Of a stretch of DNA of 49,594 bases, positions 16,030 to 23,459 are shown in pieces; within the stretch, counting starts at the first letter, position 1, and each line of letters starts with the position of its first letter. The notes beneath the pieces were generated by a model, which was given only the letters and a program-made list of their open reading frames with translations, ran no database searches and was not told where the DNA came from. The position numbers and the translations under genes are program-made. The stretch is from an uncultured Blautia sp. GTDB taxonomy: Bacteria; Bacillota; Clostridia; Lachnospirales; Lachnospiraceae. The stretch covers positions 1-49,594 of the forward strand of contig CALIZJ010000127.1 in assembly GCA_938028845.1 (NCBI GenBank), in the 5' to 3' direction.

Positions 16030-17220
16030 ATGTTTCACTTATTATTAGCTCTGATCTATGTATGTTTTATAAGCCTGGGCCTACCAGATTCCCTGCTGGG
16101 CTCGGCGTGGCCGGTGCTTCACGAGGAGATCGCTGTGCCTGTATCCTATGCGGGGATCATTTCCATGATCATATCTGTGGGGACTATCGTTTCCAGCCTG
16201 TTCAGCGACCGGATTGTGAGAAGATTCGGGGCAGGTAAGATTACAGCGGTGAGCGTGGCTATGACGGCTGTGGGATTGTTTGGATTTTCCATCAGCAGCC
16301 AGTTCTGGATGCTGGTCTTATGGGCCATTCCTTATGGGATTGGCGGCGGCGGTGTGGATTCTGTTTTGAATAATTATGTGGCTCTTCATTACAAGCCGCA
16401 GCATATGAGCTGGCTGCACTGCTTTTGGGGTGTTGGGGCTTCCATCAGTCCGTATATTATGAGTTTTTCTCTGGTGAAGTTTGACAACTGGCATTACGGA
16501 TACCGGATCGTATCGGTTATTCAGATCATTCTGTCGATTTTTATTTTTATCAATCTGCCGTTGTGGAAGGCAAATTCTTCCGAAAAGGAAAAAGAAACGG
16601 CGGAAAAGACAGAAAGCCAGCCTTTAAAACTTGGGGAGATCTTTTCAATACCAGGGGCGGTTCCCTGTATCCTTACTTTTTTCGGGTACTGTGCCCTGGA
16701 AACCACCACCTCTCTTTGGGCGAGCAGTTATTTAGTGCAGGAGAGCGGATTTACGCCGGGAATCGCATCTGCGTTTGCCAGTTTGTTTTACATCGGGATT
16801 ACTGTAGGCAGAGGGATAAATGGTTTTCTGGCTATGAAATGGAGAGACAGGGCTTTGATCCGGCTGGGACTTTCCCTGATCGGTGTCGGGATCCTTTGTG
16901 TTTTTCTTCCCCTTGGAAGGAATCTGGATCTGGTGGGATTTGCTGTTATCGGTCTGGGCTGTGCGCCTGTGTATCCCTGCATCATACATATGACGCCGGA
17001 CGTTTTTGGAAAGGAGAAGTCAGGAGCTATGATCGGAGTGCAGATGGCCTTTGCCTATCTGGGATTCTGCCTGATGCCGCCTCTGTTCGGTGTCCTTGCA
17101 AACCATATTACCATTGCGCTTTTGCCGCCGTATCTTCTGCTTTTCTTAATTTTGATGTTTGTTATGCATGAGATAGTCGTTAAAAAAACGGAGCAGAGAA
17201 AGAAGCTTAAATTACATTAA
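16030..17220 (+). CDS. MFS transporter
   Basis: A 396-residue major facilitator superfamily permease with about 12 hydrophobic segments and a charged cytoplasmic loop at about residues 180-200 (KANSSEKEKETAEKTE). The N-terminal GLPDSLLGSAWPVLHEEI and FSDRIVRRFGAGKI (loop 2-3 motif) fit the fucose-permease-like MFS group. The substrate cannot be assigned. The ATG has GGAGG 5 bases upstream. It is flanked by reverse-strand genes on both sides and appears monocistronic. The 200-base gap before it shows no convincing consensus promoter. Confidence 0.9.
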   Translation: MFHLLLALIYVCFISLGLPDSLLGSAWPVLHEEIAVPVSYAGIISMIISVGTIVSSLFSDRIVRRFGAGKITAVSVAMTAVGLFGFSISSQFWMLVLWAIPYGIGGGGVDSVLNNYVALHYKPQHMSWLHCFWGVGASISPYIMSFSLVKFDNWHYGYRIVSVIQIILSIFIFINLPLWKANSSEKEKETAEKTESQPLKLGEIFSIPGAVPCILTFFGYCALETTTSLWASSYLVQESGFTPGIASAFASLFYIGITVGRGINGFLAMKWRDRALIRLGLSLIGVGILCVFLPLGRNLDLVGFAVIGLGCAPVYPCIIHMTPDVFGKEKSGAMIGVQMAFAYLGFCLMPPLFGVLANHITIALLPPYLLLFLILMFVMHEIVVKKTEQRKKLKLH

Positions 17221-17255
17221 AAAACAGCCGTCAGGATTATTTCCTGACGGCTGTT
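17217..17255 (-). terminator. Terminator of the YczE-type gene (reverse strand), possibly bidirectional
   Basis: A 14-bp perfect inverted repeat (17223-17236 with 17242-17255) with a 5-base loop. The A-rich left flank gives a T-run on the reverse strand, so it mainly terminates the reverse gene ending at 17276. It also immediately follows the MFS stop codon. Confidence 0.88.
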
Positions 17256-17275
17256 CGTATAAGGCGATAAAACGT

Positions 17276-17944
17276 TCAATTACGTGCGTTTCCTATATTA
17301 AGAGCGTAATTACCAGCCGGGTTATTTTCCTTTCCAGGTTTTCCGTAGCGCAGAGGATCTGAAATGTGTTTGCGGAAGAAGGCAATTATAGGCCCCATAA
17401 AGAAAGCTGTGATAAGTGTTCCGATCCCTACGGTGGCATTAAGAGAAAATCCGACAGCCACACAGATAAAGTCAGTGGTAATCCTTAAAAGCTGGAATGG
17501 AAAACGTGTATGTCCTGCCAGATAAAGGGCAATGGCATCGTAAGTGGATACCCCCAGGTCCGCTGTAAAATAAAGGGCGGAGCCAAAACAGAGAAGCAGG
17601 ATTCCAAGGATCAAAAAACCGGCTTTCAGTCCAAGCGTTGGGTTTGGAAAAAGGCTTTCAATGAACTGGCTGGAAAATTCCGTTACATATCCTAAAAGAA
17701 AAAGGTTGATCAAAGTACCAAGCCCGATCTTTGTTTTGTCCATCAGAAAAACTACGGCTAAAAGGAGCAGATTTAAGAGCATATAGAAGGTACCGAATCC
17801 CAGGGAAGTAAGGTTCCAGATCCCATGTGCAAAAACCTGAAATGGGTCCATACCAAAAGCAGAGTAATTAAACATTCCCACAGACATCCCCGACAATCCG
17901 ATCCCGCCAATGGTCATAAGGATACGTCTTCTTTTTTCATTCAT
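17276..17944 (-). CDS. YczE/YitT-type integral membrane protein
   Basis: A 222-residue membrane protein with five or so hydrophobic segments. MTIGGIGLSGMSVGMFNYSAFGMDPFQVFAHG and FTADLGVSTYDAIALYL match the YczE/YyaS family of uncharacterised membrane proteins. In Bacillus, YczE is linked to surfactin and bacillaene production, but there is no general function. The start at 17944 is chosen for the GGGGGAAAG upstream; a longer frame to 18004 lacks a good ribosome site. Divergent from the AraC-type regulator at 18107, which is a candidate controller of it. Confidence 0.82.
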   Translation of the reverse strand: MNEKRRRILMTIGGIGLSGMSVGMFNYSAFGMDPFQVFAHGIWNLTSLGFGTFYMLLNLLLLAVVFLMDKTKIGLGTLINLFLLGYVTEFSSQFIESLFPNPTLGLKAGFLILGILLLCFGSALYFTADLGVSTYDAIALYLAGHTRFPFQLLRITTDFICVAVGFSLNATVGIGTLITAFFMGPIIAFFRKHISDPLRYGKPGKENNPAGNYALNIGNARN

Positions 17945-17994
17945 AATACTTTCCCCCATATTTTTAAAATCAGTATTAATCTGTAAGTCCTTTC

Positions 17995-18022
17995 TTGACA
18001 TCACGAACTAGTCTTTTATAAT
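17995..18022 (+). promoter_or_regulatory. Perfect-consensus sigma-A promoter for the AraC regulator
   Basis: TTGACA (17995-18000), a 16-base spacer, TATAAT (18017-18022), about 85 bases before the AraC-type start codon. It lies beyond the 5' end of the divergent YczE-type gene, so control of both genes could be shared. Confidence 0.8.
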
Positions 18023-18106
18023 TATAGTATCAGATTAAAATAAAACTATCACATTTATACCATTTTAATATAATATTTGTACCATTCTAAAAGTGAGGGA
18101 AGAAAG

Positions 18107-19039
18107 ATGAAATATTTAAGTGATTCTAATCAGATTCCGGTGGATCATGCCTTGTACGAATTAAAAAAACACGGAACCCAGGAATTTCCCTGCCAGATAT
18201 ATTTTAATGATTACTCACGGTCCCATGAACCGCTTGAATACTGGCATTATCATACAGAGATGGAATTTTATATAGTTCTGAAAGGAGAATTTGAATCTGG
18301 TGTAAATGACCGCAGATATCATCTGAAGGAGGGAGATGGGATTTTTGTAAATTCCGGAGTCCTTCATCGGTACCATGCCGTAGGAAAATATGAGGGTAGT
18401 GAAAGTATAACAGTCGTATTTTCGCCCCAGTTTCTTTCCGGCAGCACGGATAACTTGATTTATCGTAAATACATTGAACCGATTATAAAAGATAATGGAA
18501 TGCCGGAAGAAGTTCTGCACAGGGAAATCGGATGGCAGTCAGAAGTGATGGACTGTTTAAGGGAAATGTACAGTATAAGCCGGAGAAAGGAATGGATAAC
18601 CGGGCTATCAATGAAAAACCGTTTGTGCAGTGCCTGGGAGCTGTTTATCCTGAATAGAAAGAAAAATACAGAAGCTGCTTTAAGATCTGCATCGGATATC
18701 CTCTGCGAACAAAGGGCAAAGGAGATTCTTAATTATTTCCACGAGCATTACCAGGAGCATGTGGAAATAGAAGATATTGCCCGCAGCCTTCATATCAGCC
18801 GAACAGAATGTTTCCGGTGTTTTCAAAAGATCACAGGAGAGAGCCCGAAAAGCTATCTGAACAGTTACCGGCTCCGGCAGGCAGCAGGCAGGCTTGAAGG
18901 GACGGAAGAAAGCATTACGGAGATTTGCTTTTCCTGCGGTTTTAACAACATGAGCTATTTTGTAAAACGGTTCCGGGAATATACGGGTATGTCCCCTGGG
19001 AAATACCGGAAAACAGTCCGTGGGCTGGAAAAATCCTAA
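18107..19039 (+). CDS. AraC family transcriptional regulator with cupin sensor domain
   Basis: A 310-residue one-component regulator. The N-terminal half (about residues 20-110) is an AraC-type cupin: HYHTEMEFYIVLKGEFE and HLKEGDGIFVNSGVLHRYHA. The C-terminal 100 residues carry two helix-turn-helix motifs (HVEIEDIARSLHISRTECFR and SITEICFSCGFNNMSYFVKR) ending in the family signature FREYTGMSPGKYRKT. The ligand is unknown; this group often senses sugars. The ATG at 18107 has GAGGGAAG upstream. Candidate targets are the divergent YczE-type gene and the MFS gene. Confidence 0.92.
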   Translation: MKYLSDSNQIPVDHALYELKKHGTQEFPCQIYFNDYSRSHEPLEYWHYHTEMEFYIVLKGEFESGVNDRRYHLKEGDGIFVNSGVLHRYHAVGKYEGSESITVVFSPQFLSGSTDNLIYRKYIEPIIKDNGMPEEVLHREIGWQSEVMDCLREMYSISRRKEWITGLSMKNRLCSAWELFILNRKKNTEAALRSASDILCEQRAKEILNYFHEHYQEHVEIEDIARSLHISRTECFRCFQKITGESPKSYLNSYRLRQAAGRLEGTEESITEICFSCGFNNMSYFVKRFREYTGMSPGKYRKTVRGLEKS

Positions 19040-19060
19040 GGGATAAAACAGGCTTTTTTC

Positions 19061-19771
19061 TTAACGGATAAAAGGTTCCTGAACCTGGGGGCTTAAAAGT
19101 TCTCCGTAAGCGTGAGGCTTTCGGTAGGCGTTTCCCCAGGTTTCCCTTTTTCGGTAGCTGCGGATCTTTTCCATGTCAAATTCGGCTATAAAAATTTCTT
19201 CTGAGCTGTCATCTGCCATAAGGAGGGTATTGTCTGTATAGCCGTTCTCGTCAAATACAACAGGTGAAAAGGCACAGGAATTTCCCCAGCCTTTCCCGGG
19301 GTAATTTGCCATGGCGATTCCGGTCATATTTTCAAAGGCGCGTGCACAAAGCTGGTTTAAGCGGGCGGGGTTCATATCGCAGGCATTAGGGATCAGGATG
19401 ATCTCAGCTCCTTTTAGCATCAGTACCCGGGAGCTTTCTGGAAATTCCCGGTCATAGCAGATCATGACGCCCAGGCGGATTCCCTCAAAATTACAGACTT
19501 TAAATTCCTTTCCTCCCTCCAGGAGTGCTTCCAGGGAGAAGTCGCAGGTATGGACTTTCGCATATTGTAAAAGCAGTTCTCCAGAGCGGTCAATGATCAC
19601 GGCCATATTTTGGGGCTTGTGGGGAGCCTGCGCCAAAAATGTGGCGGCTACGCCTATATGGTAAGTTTTGGCCGCTTCCCGAAGGGCCTGGATATAGCGG
19701 ACTGCCAGTTTCAGATTTTCTTTTGGCTGGTTGGGAACGGCTTTTTTCTGTACCAAGGCAATTTTAAACAT
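19061..19771 (-). CDS. Carbon-nitrogen hydrolase (nitrilase family), internally shortened and probably lacking its catalytic Glu
   Basis: A 236-residue nitrilase-superfamily protein. The catalytic lysine (QYAKVHTCDF) and cysteine (VMICYDREFPESS) are present, and the C-terminal half is normal (GAEIILIPNACDMN, ARAFENMTGIAMANY). The N-terminus runs from IALVQKKAVPNQPKENLKLAVRYI straight into QALREAAKTYHIGVAATFLA, skipping the strand and loop (usually ADLVxFPE) that supplies the catalytic Glu. Family members have about 270-290 residues, so some 45-55 are missing without a frameshift. The ATG at 19771 has TGGAGG upstream. Convergent with the AraC gene. Function is unknown and activity doubtful. 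Confidence 0.82.
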   Translation of the reverse strand: MFKIALVQKKAVPNQPKENLKLAVRYIQALREAAKTYHIGVAATFLAQAPHKPQNMAVIIDRSGELLLQYAKVHTCDFSLEALLEGGKEFKVCNFEGIRLGVMICYDREFPESSRVLMLKGAEIILIPNACDMNPARLNQLCARAFENMTGIAMANYPGKGWGNSCAFSPVVFDENGYTDNTLLMADDSSEEIFIAEFDMEKIRSYRKRETWGNAYRKPHAYGELLSPQVQEPFIR

Positions 19772-19822
19772 GAATATATCCTCCAAAAGTATGAATGATT
19801 GCTGTTATAAAAAAATTGTAGC

Positions 19823-19860
19823 ACAGAGACGGCTATAGATAAACCGTTCTCTGTTTTTTT
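19823..19860 (+). terminator. Terminator-like hairpin in the divergent intergenic region
   Basis: A 10-bp stem with one bulged T (19823-19832 with 19844-19854), 11-base loop, followed by a run of seven T counting from 19854. No forward-strand gene ends upstream: the neighbour is the reverse-strand nitrilase. It may be a remnant, stop antisense transcription, or be part of an untranslated leader. Confidence 0.6.
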
Positions 19861-19991
19861 ATGTGAATTTAAGGGATTGTTTCCCATGTGTGCATGAAAA
19901 TATGGGAATCTTGCTTACAAAACGGGACGTTTGGATTACAAACGGGATTCTCGGCTTACTATTCACCCCGATAAAAAAGATAAAAGAGATA

Positions 19992-20020
19992 TTGACAAGA
20001 AAAGTTGTCAATGCTATGAT
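19992..20020 (+). promoter_or_regulatory. Sigma-A promoter of the Xre-ABC operon
   Basis: TTGACA (19992-19997), a 17-base spacer, TATGAT (20015-20020). The first of two palindromic operators covers the -35 box and the spacer, the second lies just after the expected start point, a layout suited to repression. Confidence 0.8.
19993..20010. promoter_or_regulatory. Palindromic operator, copy 1
   Basis: TGACAAGAAAAGTTGTCA: 6-bp half sites TGACAA/TTGTCA around a 6-base centre. It overlaps the promoter -35 box. The likely binder is the Xre-family regulator encoded downstream (inference from position). Confidence 0.75.
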
Positions 20021-20025
20021 ACAGA

Positions 20026-20043
20026 TGACAAGAAAAGTTGTCA
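20026..20043. promoter_or_regulatory. Palindromic operator, copy 2
   Basis: Identical in all 18 bases to copy 1, with a centre-to-centre distance of 33 bases (about three helical turns), so both sites face the same side of the DNA. It lies just downstream of the -10 box. Confidence 0.75.
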
Positions 20044-20098
20044 AAATGACAAAAATTTAAGTCAAATCTACGGACCGAAAAAGAAAGGATAAGAGACT

Positions 20099-20125
20099 AT
20101 GAAGAAGAGATTGCCGAAAAACTAG
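20099..20125 (+). CDS. Possible leader peptide (8 codons) ahead of the Xre regulator
   Basis: ATG-initiated ORF encoding MKKRLPKN, with AAAGGA 8-9 bases upstream, ending TAG. It is in the same frame as the regulator gene but separated from it by two stop codons (TAG at 20123 and TAA at 20135). The G10 tract begins with the last base of its stop. Whether it is translated is unknown. Confidence 0.35.
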   Translation: MKKRLPKN

Positions 20126-20134
20126 GGGGGGGGG
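20125..20134 (+). repeat. G10 homopolymer tract upstream of the Xre regulator start
   Basis: Ten consecutive G residues, ending 9 bases before the ATG at 20144. Tracts of this length are prone to slipped-strand change. Here it sits in the translation-initiation region, where length change would alter spacing between G-rich ribosome-site sequence and the start codon. Confidence 0.9.
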
Positions 20135-20143
20135 TAAAAAGGA

Positions 20144-20353
20144 ATGCCATTAGAAAACAGGCTGAAGGAACATAGAGCCAGGCTGGGGATTAACCAGTCA
20201 GAGCTTGGAAAGAGAAGTGGCGTATCCAGACAGACAATTAGCTTAATAGAAAGAGGTGACTATTCACCGTCAGTGACACTGGCGTTAAAACTTGCCAAGA
20301 TTTTTGAGGTTAGCGTGGAGGACATTTTTTCTTATTCGGAGGATGAACAATGA
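20144..20353 (+). CDS. Xre family helix-turn-helix regulator
   Basis: A 69-residue DNA-binding protein consisting of a single HTH_3 domain: NRLKEHRARLGINQSELGKR, SGVSRQTISLIERGDYSPSV, and LALKLAKIFEVSVEDIFSY. This compact type (YozG/SkfR-like) commonly precedes ABC exporter genes in Firmicutes. Its stop overlaps the next start (ATGA), so it is coupled to the DUF3169 gene. The probable targets are the two identical palindromes in its own promoter. The start has AAAAAGGA directly before the ATG, which is poorly spaced, and a G10 tract further upstream. Confidence 0.92.
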   Translation: MPLENRLKEHRARLGINQSELGKRSGVSRQTISLIERGDYSPSVTLALKLAKIFEVSVEDIFSYSEDEQ

Positions 20354-21135
20354 CAAAGAAGAAAAAGATGAATACATATTTAAAATATACGTTGATCTTG
20401 TTAGCCAGCCTTATAGTTGGCGCTGCCGGAGGATTTCTTCTTGCAGTGGTAAACCTTCAGGAAATCGGCAGCGGAGTTGGAGGGATTATGGAGCTTTTAA
20501 GAGGGGCGATGCTTCCTGTTCTTATCCTTCTGACTTTTGTCAACGTGGTCTTTGGCGAAATCATCCTGAAGAAGAGTGTGTCCCTTGGAAGACTTCTTAA
20601 AGAAGCCCAGGACGAAGATGGAGATGCGTTAGAGTATGAACTGGAACAGGTCGGCGCCATCGGCCTTGTGGCAAATAATATACTGACCGTACTTTCTCTG
20701 ATCGTTTTGTCCACCGGCTATTCCATGGAATACATGGAAAGCTTAAGCGAAATGGGAACCAGGGGGCTTTTGGCAGCTTTCGGCGTTTTTATTCTGGGCA
20801 ATGCCTATGCAGGTGTTTGGCAGGTAAGGCTGATAAAAGAAACACAGAAAATCTATCCGGAAAGGATTGCAGATCCTACATCCGGAAAATTTCAGGAACA
20901 GTGGCTGAAAAGCTGCGACGAAGCCGAGCGTGAGATCATCTACCAGTCTTCCTACAGGGCGTATCTTGCTATGATGAAAATCGTGCCGGCGCTGACTTTT
21001 GTAGCTTTATTAACGCATCTTTTGTGGAACACAGGTGTTTTGGCGGTGGTTCTTCTTGGAATCATATGGATATTGGCGACCTTAACCTACAGCAGAAACT
21101 GTGTGCGGTTAAAGGCTGAAAAATTAAATACTTGA
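20350..21135 (+). CDS. DUF3169 family membrane protein
   Basis: A 261-residue integral membrane protein with about six hydrophobic segments: residues about 10-32, 45-65, 100-120, 133-155, 210-228 and 232-250. The central polar region (KEAQDEDGDALEYELEQVG) and later YQSSYRAYLAMMKI match the DUF3169 family, of unknown function, usually adjacent to Xre-type regulators and ABC exporters, as here. A good GGAGG lies 7 bases upstream inside the regulator gene. It may be an accessory or immunity component of the exporter; this is inference from context. Confidence 0.8.
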   Translation: MTKKKKMNTYLKYTLILLASLIVGAAGGFLLAVVNLQEIGSGVGGIMELLRGAMLPVLILLTFVNVVFGEIILKKSVSLGRLLKEAQDEDGDALEYELEQVGAIGLVANNILTVLSLIVLSTGYSMEYMESLSEMGTRGLLAAFGVFILGNAYAGVWQVRLIKETQKIYPERIADPTSGKFQEQWLKSCDEAEREIIYQSSYRAYLAMMKIVPALTFVALLTHLLWNTGVLAVVLLGIIWILATLTYSRNCVRLKAEKLNT

Positions 21136-21166
21136 AAGTAAAACATGTGGAAGGATTAGGAAACCT

Positions 21167-22084
21167 ATGAAATTAGAAGTCAGGAATTTAAAGAAAGTCT
21201 TTGGGGAAAATGAAGTGCTCCATGGAATTTCCTTTACCGTGGAGAGCGGCAGCGCTCTTGGCCTTTTGGGAAGGAACGGAGCCGGAAAGACGACAACGAT
21301 CCGTATTCTTATGGATGTATTTAAGGGAAACGATGGAACGATCCTGCTGGACGGAAAGCCTTTCAGCCCACGTCAGCACCAAATCGGATACCTTCCGGAA
21401 GAGAGGGGACTGTATCCGAAAAAGACAGTAAGCGAACAGCTTATCTACATGGGGATGCTCCGGGGGCTTACAGCCAGACAGGCAAAAGAAAAGATGAAAA
21501 AATGGCTGGAGCGCATGGGCGTTGCCGAGTATGAAAACAGAAAGCTGGAGACGCTTTCCAAAGGAAACCAGCAGAAAGTGCAGCTTGCCCAGACCCTGAT
21601 CTGTGATCCGGAGATCATCATTTTAGACGAGCCTTTTTCCGGCCTGGACCCTGTAAACTCTCAGATCTTAAAGGATGTGATCAAGGAACAGATACAGGAA
21701 GGCCGCCTTGTGATCTTTTCCAGCCATCAGATGAGTTATGTGGAAGAGTTCTGTGAAGATATTACCATCTTAAATCATGGACAGGTGGTATTAAGCGGAG
21801 ATTTAAGAGAAATCAAAAGAGAATTCGGCAGGGACCGCTTGGTATTGTCAAGCCTTGAAGAAAAGCCCGAGGATCTTGCCAGAAGGCTTTCAGATGATTT
21901 CTCGGACCTTCTGGAAGTGGAAAAAGTACAGAAAGACCGTGTCATTATCCGAAAAAAAGAAGAAGGCAATAAACCGGCCATCTTACAAAGACTGCTGGAA
22001 TATGACGTGGATCTGGAATTTTTCGGACTTTACGAACCATCGTTAAATGATATTTTTGTGGAAAAGGCGGGGGATGAGGCATGA
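21167..22084 (+). CDS. ABC transporter ATP-binding protein (NatA-like)
   Basis: A 305-residue ABC ATPase. Walker A GLLGRNGAGKTTT at about residue 33, Q-loop region, signature LSKGNQQKVQ, Walker B IIILDEPFSGLDP and the switch histidine in VIFSSHQMSYVEE. The C-terminal extension (about 215-305) is like those of NatA/YhaQ exporters. The stop overlaps the start of the permease gene (ATGA), so together they form a two-component export system. Substrate unknown; NatAB exports sodium, and relatives export antibiotics or peptides. Confidence 0.93.
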   Translation: MKLEVRNLKKVFGENEVLHGISFTVESGSALGLLGRNGAGKTTTIRILMDVFKGNDGTILLDGKPFSPRQHQIGYLPEERGLYPKKTVSEQLIYMGMLRGLTARQAKEKMKKWLERMGVAEYENRKLETLSKGNQQKVQLAQTLICDPEIIILDEPFSGLDPVNSQILKDVIKEQIQEGRLVIFSSHQMSYVEEFCEDITILNHGQVVLSGDLREIKREFGRDRLVLSSLEEKPEDLARRLSDDFSDLLEVEKVQKDRVIIRKKEEGNKPAILQRLLEYDVDLEFFGLYEPSLNDIFVEKAGDEA

Positions 22085-23337
22085 AACAATTTTTGACGGT
22101 ATTAAAATTTGAATTAAACAATTACTTTAAAAACAAAAGCTTTATGCTTACCACATTGTTCCTTGCACTTTTGATGGTGGGGATCATCGTGATTCCGTCG
22201 ATTTTTCTTCCGGGACTGATCGGAGGAAGCTCTTCCGGAGAGAATACTGCTGTGGAGACAGAAGCCGAAGAAGAAACAGAGGATGAAAAGGATGCTCTTG
22301 GGATATTTGTGAATACAGACCAGGTGGAAAATGTGGACAGTTTTCTTTCTATGATCCCGGCAAAGTGGACAGTTTTTGAAGATGAGGATAGTCTGACAAA
22401 TGCAGTGGAAAGTGAAGAGGTGGAAGCCGGCTTTATCCTTAACGGCCTTTCCCAGGCAGTTTATGTGGTAAATAACCTTTCCATGTCGGAAACCTTGTCT
22501 TCTACATTCCAGAACGCTCTGGTTCAGTATCAGAAGCAGACATATTTAATGGAAAGAGGGCTTACTCCTGAGGAGATCGTTCAGGCGGACAGCTTTACCG
22601 TACAGATGGATTCACAGGTGCTGGGCAAAAACAGTGCAAATAATTATTGGTATACCTATGTGCTTATCTTTGTCATTTATTTCCTGATCCTGTTCTATGG
22701 ACAGATGATCGCTGTATCCATCACCACAGAGAAAAGCAACCGTGCCATTGAGATTCTGGTTACAAGCGTAAATTCAAATAGCCTGATCTTCGGAAAGGTG
22801 CTTGCCGGCGCGATCGCCGGAGTCCTGCAGATGGTGGTCATCGTTGGGGCCGGATTCGGGGCGTACAGCGCATGCAGGGAAGCATGGGGAGGAATGTTGG
22901 ATTTCCTGTTCCAGATTCCAGGAAACGTCCTGGCTGCCTATGTGGTTTTTGGAATTTTAAGTTATCTGCTGTATGCGTTTATTTTTGGAATCCTGGGTGC
23001 GCTTGTGTCAAAGACAGAAGACATCAGCAAGAGTGCCACTCCTGTCACCCTGATCTATGTAGCGTCCTTTCTTATTGCCATGATGGGGCTTTACAGCAGC
23101 GACAGCCTTTTAATGAAGGTGGCTTCTTTCATTCCCTTTACCTCGGGAAATGCAATGTTTATCCGCGTATCCATGGGAAGCGTTGCCACATGGGAGATTC
23201 TTGTCTCCGTCCTCTTGCTTGTAGGCAGTTGTGTCGCAGCGGGAATCCTGGCGGCGAAACTGTTCCGGTTTGGAACGCTGCATTACGGCAACCCCATTAA
23301 GATCACGAAGGCGCTCAAAAGTATCCGTCAGCAGTAA
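22081..23337 (+). CDS. ABC-2 type exporter permease (NatB-like)
   Basis: A 418-residue ABC-2 family permease. One transmembrane segment near the N-terminus (about 20-45), a large extracytoplasmic domain (about 50-195) including a very acidic stretch (TEAEEETEDEKDALG), then about five to six membrane segments from residue 200 on. The cytoplasmic-loop motif ITTEKSNRAIEILVTSVNS is diagnostic of NatB/YhaP proteins. It is the last gene of the Xre-DUF3169-ABC operon. Confidence 0.92.
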   Translation: MKQFLTVLKFELNNYFKNKSFMLTTLFLALLMVGIIVIPSIFLPGLIGGSSSGENTAVETEAEEETEDEKDALGIFVNTDQVENVDSFLSMIPAKWTVFEDEDSLTNAVESEEVEAGFILNGLSQAVYVVNNLSMSETLSSTFQNALVQYQKQTYLMERGLTPEEIVQADSFTVQMDSQVLGKNSANNYWYTYVLIFVIYFLILFYGQMIAVSITTEKSNRAIEILVTSVNSNSLIFGKVLAGAIAGVLQMVVIVGAGFGAYSACREAWGGMLDFLFQIPGNVLAAYVVFGILSYLLYAFIFGILGALVSKTEDISKSATPVTLIYVASFLIAMMGLYSSDSLLMKVASFIPFTSGNAMFIRVSMGSVATWEILVSVLLLVGSCVAAGILAAKLFRFGTLHYGNPIKITKALKSIRQQ

Positions 23338-23409
23338 TAAAATCTGATGATATGCCTGGAAAAATGAATAAAAAAGGAAAAAACCGTATAAGCTATAATT
23401 AAAAGGGAA

Positions 23410-23438
23410 GAGGTGCCGCCAGGGCGGCGCCTCTTTTT
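23410..23438 (+). terminator. Rho-independent terminator of the ABC exporter operon
   Basis: A 10-bp GC-rich stem with one G-T pair (23410-23419 with 23424-23433), 4-base loop, then TTTTT. It ends 22 bases before the following gene. Confidence 0.88.
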
Positions 23439-23459
23439 AACAGAATGGAGGGAGCGCTT

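Larger units (their letters stand above)
19772..20143. other. 372-base intergenic region between the nitrilase and the Xre operon
   Basis: No convincing protein gene. From left to right it holds the nitrilase ribosome site, a terminator-like hairpin (19823-19860), an inverted repeat TTCCCAT/ATGGGAA (around 19881-19908), two near-identical TTACAAACGGGA-type direct repeats 21 bases apart (19915 and 19936), a consensus promoter with two identical 18-bp palindromes (19992-20043), a possible 8-codon leader ORF (20099-20125) and a G10 tract (20125-20134). Confidence 0.75.

Noticed and set aside
19863..20060. 65-codon forward frame ahead of the Xre regulator
   Set aside because: No ribosome site, no family resemblance, and it runs through the promoter and both palindromic operators.
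23394..23399. TATAAT ahead of the YdcZ-type gene
   Set aside because: There is no -35 box and a transcript from here would meet the terminator at 23410 at once; attenuation is possible but unsupported.
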